Position numbers and translations under genes: made by a program | Notes under the pieces: model-generated | Databases searched by the model: none | Seen by the model: the letters and a program-made list of their open reading frames with translations, nothing else | Told to the model about the DNA's origin: nothing | In this document: positions 63,640 through 64,000 of the stretch, piece after piece | How the letters are laid out: each line of letters begins with the position of its first letter | Position numbering within the stretch: the first letter of the stretch is position 1 | Source of the DNA: Pseudorasbora parva | Taxonomy: Eukaryota > Chordata > Actinopteri > Cypriniformes > Gobionidae | Length of the DNA: 64,000 nt | Direction of reading: 5' to 3' | NCBI RefSeq assembly: GCF_024679245.1 | Contig: NC_090178.1 | Location: 46,680,425 to 46,744,424, forward strand

Positions 63640-64000
63640 AATACCGTATTTTCTGGACTATAAGTCGCACTTTTTTTCAGTTTGGCTGGTCCTGCGACTT
63701 CAAATTTAATTCATACTGACTGACAAACATGAACATATAGCCGTGAGAGGGCGCTGTATGCTGCTCCTGTAGCCTACCCCTGAAAGAAACTCTTAACTAA
63801 AATATTAACTTAAAGACAACAACTTAGAAAGACTGAACACAAACAAAATGCCCCATAAAGAAAATCTTATTCCGCAAATTACAAACTGCATGTAGTAAAA
63901 TATGCAGTGGAGAGCGATTCCCACAGCGTTCGTCTCGCGCGGCTGAGCCTCTCCCGGCAGAGAGTTCAAGCGTCTGTGGACTCGTTCCTTCAGCTCTGGC
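63640..64000. mobile_element. ATACCGTATTTTCTGGACTATAAG-type element, cut by window end
   Basis: The terminus (CCGTATTTTCTGGACTATAA, GTCGCACTTTTTTTCAG) is familiar from vertebrate DNA transposons. Only the left end is in the window, so size and class are open. Confidence 0.45.

Overview
The window looks like vertebrate, most probably teleost and likely cyprinid, genomic DNA. It has one spliced gene with GT-AG introns, very dense short palindromic DNA transposons, long (CA)n, (TA)n and (GA)n tracts, and no sign of bacterial operons. The cyprinid call is inference from the character of the repeats; no alignment was run.

The only host gene I can support is ascc3, the 3'-5' helicase subunit of the activating signal cointegrator complex. 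It lies on the minus strand as 12 consecutive coding exons between 59205 and 8448. Spliced, they give 1670 nt in one open frame, running from the end of the first helicase cassette through the whole RecA1/RecA2 core of the second: Walker A, DEIH box, and motifs IV, V and VI. Earlier exons must lie above 64000, and later ones below position 1. Intron sizes range from 90 bp to about 16.9 kb, and almost all the excess is transposable elements.

Region by region. 1-8447: last intron in the window, with TTAA-bounded and hAT-like elements. 8448-9481: exons 12 and 11, with a MITE nearly filling the intron between them. 9482-24534: a 15 kb intron dominated by two inverted satellite arrays (8 and 27 copies of a 198-201 bp monomer) around a 3.8 kb loop. 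24535-28064: exons 10 and 9. 28065-44918: a 16.9 kb intron holding several MITEs, a LINE relic and a young, almost complete Ty3/gypsy-type LTR retrotransposon (33445-40187). In that element the integrase precedes the reverse transcriptase, as in the Gmr1 lineage. 44919-59205: exons 8 to 1, with a four-level nest of TTAA elements at 51880-55541 that carries relics of a THAP-domain transposase gene. 59206-64000: repeats only; no exon seen.

The items most worth following are the giant inverted satellite with its 7-6-7 higher-order structure, the Gmr1-like element with one in-frame TGA between protease and integrase, the nested THAP/TTAA elements, and transposons inserted 6 and 13 nt from ascc3 splice donors.
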